A stretch of DNA of 9,131 nucleotides, taken from assembly GCA_003530935.1 (NCBI GenBank), contig DPEO01000114.1, positions 1 through 9,131 on the forward strand, read 5' to 3'. The notes below the pieces were generated by a model that worked only from the letters and a program-made list of their open reading frames with translations, made no database searches and was not told where the DNA came from. This document shows, piece after piece, positions 6,992 through 9,131 of this stretch. The number at the start of each line of letters is the position of its first letter. The stretch's first letter is position 1. The translations under genes and the position numbers were made by a program. This DNA comes from Desulfomicrobiaceae bacterium (GTDB lineage Bacteria; Desulfobacterota; Desulfovibrionia; Desulfovibrionales; Desulfomicrobiaceae).

Positions 6992-7636
6992 ATGCACAGT
7001 GCAAAAAAACTTGTCGTGATGCTTGTGATGGTGGCTCTTGTGTCTGGTTGCGCGACCATGTCGGACCAGACACGCACCAAGGCGGAAGGCGCGGGCGTGG
7101 GGGCCGTGGTGGGAGGCCTTTTGGGGTACGCTATCGGCGGTGGCCGCGGCGCGGCTGTGGGAGCCGCCCTTGGGGCAGGGGCTGGATTTTTGGTGGGCAA
7201 TGAAATCGCCAAACGTAAACAGGCCTATGCTTCGACGGAAGACTTTCTCGATGGAGAAATTGCGAGTACCCAGGAGTACAACCGGACGCTTGTAGCATAC
7301 AATTCCAAGCTTTCGAGTGAAATAGCTGCGCTTGAAAAAGAGTCCAAGATGTTGCGTTCCCGTTATGACAAAGGACAAGTCGATAAGAAAGTCCTTCTTG
7401 CCAAGAGTGCTGCTTTGCAAAAAAAGATCGATGATGCCAAAAATCTGGAGAAGACTCTGGCAAAAGAATTAGAAGTGCAGACTGCTATCTTAGAACAAGA
7501 GAAAAACAACCGGCCAAAAGATGACAACTACATCAAACGGCTGGAGAAAGAGGTGGCGGCGCTGCAGAAAAACCTGGACAAACTTCGTCAGGGAAGTTCG
7601 CAACTCGCTCAGATCGATCAGAGGTTGTCTGTATGA
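6992..7636 (+). CDS. Glycine-zipper coiled-coil lipoprotein (candidate TagQ-like)
   Basis: The 214-residue protein has a lipoprotein signal peptide with lipobox LVSGC (C20). The next residue is Ala, so sorting to the outer membrane is expected. Residues 33-69 carry ten glycines in exact i+4 register (G33, G37, G41 and so on to G69), an unusually regular glycine zipper able to form tightly packed or membrane-inserted helices. From about 75 to the end the protein is a Lys/Glu-rich coiled coil. A good ribosome site (GGGGAGAGGA, 6981-6990) lies directly ahead of the ATG, 23 nt after the SUMF stop; this is the widest gap inside the operon. Its place next to the TagR-like gene suggests the role of TagQ, the outer-membrane lipoprotein that holds TagR. 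That assignment rests on context; the sequence alone supports only the class. Its second half is distinctly AT-richer than its neighbours. Confidence 0.85.
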   Translation: MHSAKKLVVMLVMVALVSGCATMSDQTRTKAEGAGVGAVVGGLLGYAIGGGRGAAVGAALGAGAGFLVGNEIAKRKQAYASTEDFLDGEIASTQEYNRTLVAYNSKLSSEIAALEKESKMLRSRYDKGQVDKKVLLAKSAALQKKIDDAKNLEKTLAKELEVQTAILEQEKNNRPKDDNYIKRLEKEVAALQKNLDKLRQGSSQLAQIDQRLSV

Positions 7637-8172
7637 AGATCCATATCTTGCCTATCGTCGTGGCGCTGGGGATCTTGGCTGGGTGCGCCGGGCAGCACGA
7701 TCCCCGTACAGGTGGTTTTTTTGGAGGAATGGCGGGGCTGAGTAGCGGCGCATATGCAAAGCGCGTCCAGGAGCGTCAGGCGAGGCTCGAGCAGCTTCGT
7801 GCCACCCAGCGGGAGTTGGATGCTGAAAAGGGCCGGCTCGAGGCGGAGAAGTCCCGGGCCGATGCCCGGGTCCGGGAGGACCGGGCCAAGGTGGATGCCA
7901 TGCAGGCCGACATCGCCGCCTTGGACAAGAAAATCCAGGCGTTGTCTTCCCAGGAGGGCGTGGATCAGAAGCGGGTGGCCCAGATGCAGAAGCGTCTGGC
8001 GGATCTCAAGGCCGGCCTGAAACGCCAGGAGTCATCCTTGGACGCCTTGGAAGGCAGCGGCCTGGGAGATTCCGAGGTGGACCTGCGCAGAAAGCAACTG
8101 GAGGCCCAGCGGGATGCCCTTCGCAAGGAATACGACCTGCTCATGAAGATGCAGATGGAGCTGGCCCAGTGA
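7633..8172 (+). CDS. Second coiled-coil lipoprotein
   Basis: The 179-residue protein starts at an ATGA overlap with the preceding lipoprotein, with GAGG at 7621-7624. Lipobox LAGC puts the lipid on C18; the +2 residue is Ala, so outer-membrane sorting is expected. A short glycine-rich piece follows (GGFFGGMAGLSSGAY) with G27, G31, G35 and G39 in i+4 spacing, a reduced version of the zipper in the gene before. The rest, about 40-178, is a continuous charged coiled coil (RLEQLRATQRELDAEKGRLE and onward) ending MQMELAQ. Shared architecture suggests an old paralogue of the first lipoprotein, although the coiled coils are too generic to prove it. It may be a second anchor or strut for the periplasmic complex. 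I do not recognise a named family. Confidence 0.8.
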   Translation: MKIHILPIVVALGILAGCAGQHDPRTGGFFGGMAGLSSGAYAKRVQERQARLEQLRATQRELDAEKGRLEAEKSRADARVREDRAKVDAMQADIAALDKKIQALSSQEGVDQKRVAQMQKRLADLKAGLKRQESSLDALEGSGLGDSEVDLRRKQLEAQRDALRKEYDLLMKMQMELAQ

Positions 8173-9131
8173 AAAGGGGCCCGGCCGCGGCCTTTTTTCT
8201 GGCCGTACTCCTGGCGGCATCCCGACTTTACGGGGCGCCGCTGGAAGAAATCCGGGACATCCTGCGCCGCCACCTTTTGAACCCTCCCGGCGAGGCGGCC
8301 CTGGCGGCCTTGTCCGAAGAAAACCTGCCGACGAAACTGCGGGACATCGATCCTTATGCCCGGATCTTTTCGGCCGCAGAGTACCGCGCTTTCACGGCGG
8401 CAAGGCATGCCTGGGTTGGGATCGGCGCAGACCTGTCCCTCAGGGGATCGGTGCCGATCCTGCACATCTACCGAGGAGGTCCGGCGGACCGGGCGGGGAT
8501 TCCGGACCGCTCCCGTTTGCTGGAGATTGACGGCCGGCCCGCTTCCGGGCTGGATGCAGAAACCCTGGCCATCCTGCTTAAAGGTCAGGAGGGGACCGAC
8601 GTCCACCTCATGGTGGGCTTGCCGGACGGGAGCAAGGCACGTTTCAGGCTGCGCCGGGAGTCCTTCACGCCCCTGGACGTGGAGATGGTCCCCGCCGGAG
8701 ATCGGCACGTGGTCCGCATCCGGGATTTCGTAGGCGGAATGACCCGGCCGGCCCTCCGATCCATTTTGAATGTTCTGTTCCGCATGGACCCCGCCCACAA
8801 AGCGGCTCGGCTCATCGTGGACTTGCGGGACGCCCCCGGGGGCGATTTGTATGAGGCCTTCGATCTGGCCGGGGTTTTCCTTCCCGCAGGGACTCTTTTG
8901 GGCACCATCCGTGGTCGGGATGGAAACGCCGTGGAGATCCGCGCCCCCCAGGGGGACAAATACGCCATGCCCTTGATTCTCCTGGTGGGCCCGGAAACGG
9001 CCAGCGCCGCGGAAATCTTTGCCGGTGTGCTGCGCCACCATGGGCGGGCGCTCTTGGTGGGGCGAACCACCTTCGGCAAATGCCTTTCCCAGACGGATCT
9101 TCGCCTGTCCGACGGATCCGTGCTGCGTTAC
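8169..9131 (+). CDS. PDZ-containing S41 (C-terminal processing) protease, partial
   Basis: The frame is open from the GTG at 8169 to the right edge (321 codons, C-terminus missing). The GTG shares a GTGA overlap with the previous stop and has GGAG at 8157-8160. A signal peptide (MKRGPAAAFFLAVLLAASRL, cut near A23) exports it. A short helical part with DPYARIFS (61-68) precedes a PDZ domain at about 80-165 (GIGADL, GGPADRAGI, LLEIDGRPA). The S41 core follows: DLRDAPGG (218-225), PETASAAEIFAG with the expected nucleophile S279, and TTFGKCLSQ with catalytic K304. These are the landmarks of CtpA/Prc-type tail-specific proteases, so the enzyme looks active. The usual GKG after the lysine is GKC here. 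Being last and coupled in the operon, it may process a component of the envelope complex or act as its output. No substrate is visible. Confidence 0.9.
   Translation, partial: MKRGPAAAFFLAVLLAASRLYGAPLEEIRDILRRHLLNPPGEAALAALSEENLPTKLRDIDPYARIFSAAEYRAFTAARHAWVGIGADLSLRGSVPILHIYRGGPADRAGIPDRSRLLEIDGRPASGLDAETLAILLKGQEGTDVHLMVGLPDGSKARFRLRRESFTPLDVEMVPAGDRHVVRIRDFVGGMTRPALRSILNVLFRMDPAHKAARLIVDLRDAPGGDLYEAFDLAGVFLPAGTLLGTIRGRDGNAVEIRAPQGDKYAMPLILLVGPETASAAEIFAGVLRHHGRALLVGRTTFGKCLSQTDLRLSDGSVLRY
8172..8198 (+). terminator. Terminator-like hairpin at the start of the protease gene
   Basis: AAAAGGGGCC (8172-8181) can pair with GGCCTTTTTT (8189-8198) across a 7-nt loop CGGCCGC, giving a 10-bp stem with two G-U pairs whose 3' arm is a run of six U. 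It begins right after the GTG start codon. By shape it is an intrinsic terminator or a translation-damping hairpin that would lower protease output relative to the upstream genes. It also encodes a plausible signal-peptide stretch (KRGPAAAFF), so chance is a real alternative. Confidence 0.3.

Noticed and set aside
7965..9041. 358-residue minus-strand frame opposite the second lipoprotein and protease
   Set aside because: The plus strand has a complete set of S41 and PDZ motifs; the minus frame shows no motif or initiation site and is a shadow.
562..9131. T6SS structural locus, CRISPR array, tRNA, insertion sequence or prophage
   Set aside because: No tss gene, repeat-spacer pattern, cloverleaf, transposase or terminal inverted repeats were seen. 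The only T6SS connection is regulatory-type homology.

Overview
The window reads as part of a Gram-negative chromosome of roughly 60% G+C. The signs are two outer-membrane-type lipoproteins, several Sec signal peptides, an FtsX/MacB-type ABC exporter and an inner-membrane-anchored AsmA/YdbH-like protein. Heavy use of GTG starts alongside ATG, and the mix of TTG/TTT with GC-rich codons, would fit a deltaproteobacterium such as a Desulfovibrio relative. That assignment is a guess, because no marker gene is present.

Layout: positions 1-371 (minus strand) hold the N-terminus of a YdbH/AsmA-like envelope protein that leaves the window on the left. Positions 372-561 are a divergent intergenic region with an AT-rich core, a candidate sigma70-type promoter and a small inverted repeat. 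From 562 to the right edge, seven plus-strand genes are packed as one apparent operon: a secreted von Willebrand factor A (VWA) protein, an ABC ATPase, an FtsX-like permease, a periplasmic formylglycine-generating-enzyme-like (SUMF) protein with a long coiled-coil tail, a glycine-zipper lipoprotein, a second coiled-coil lipoprotein, and a PDZ/S41 C-terminal-processing-type protease cut by the window end. Junctions are ATGA, ATGA and GTGA overlaps, an 11-nt overlap, and gaps of 8 and 23 nt.

The main reading: VWA-ABC-permease-SUMF-lipoprotein matches, in mirrored order, the tagQ-tagR-tagS-tagT-ppkA block that controls type VI secretion by threonine phosphorylation in Pseudomonas aeruginosa. Here the PpkA-like sensor part is a free periplasmic protein with its own signal peptide. 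No Hanks-type kinase, phosphatase, forkhead protein or T6SS structural gene is visible. Two features appear added: a second lipoprotein and an S41 protease translationally coupled to the end. The inferred picture is an envelope-spanning assembly: outer-membrane lipoproteins with coiled coils, periplasmic SUMF and VWA proteins, and an ABC machine of the MacB/LolCDE/FtsEX type passing energy or signal across the inner membrane, with a protease as possible effector or processor. This function is inference from family membership and gene order.
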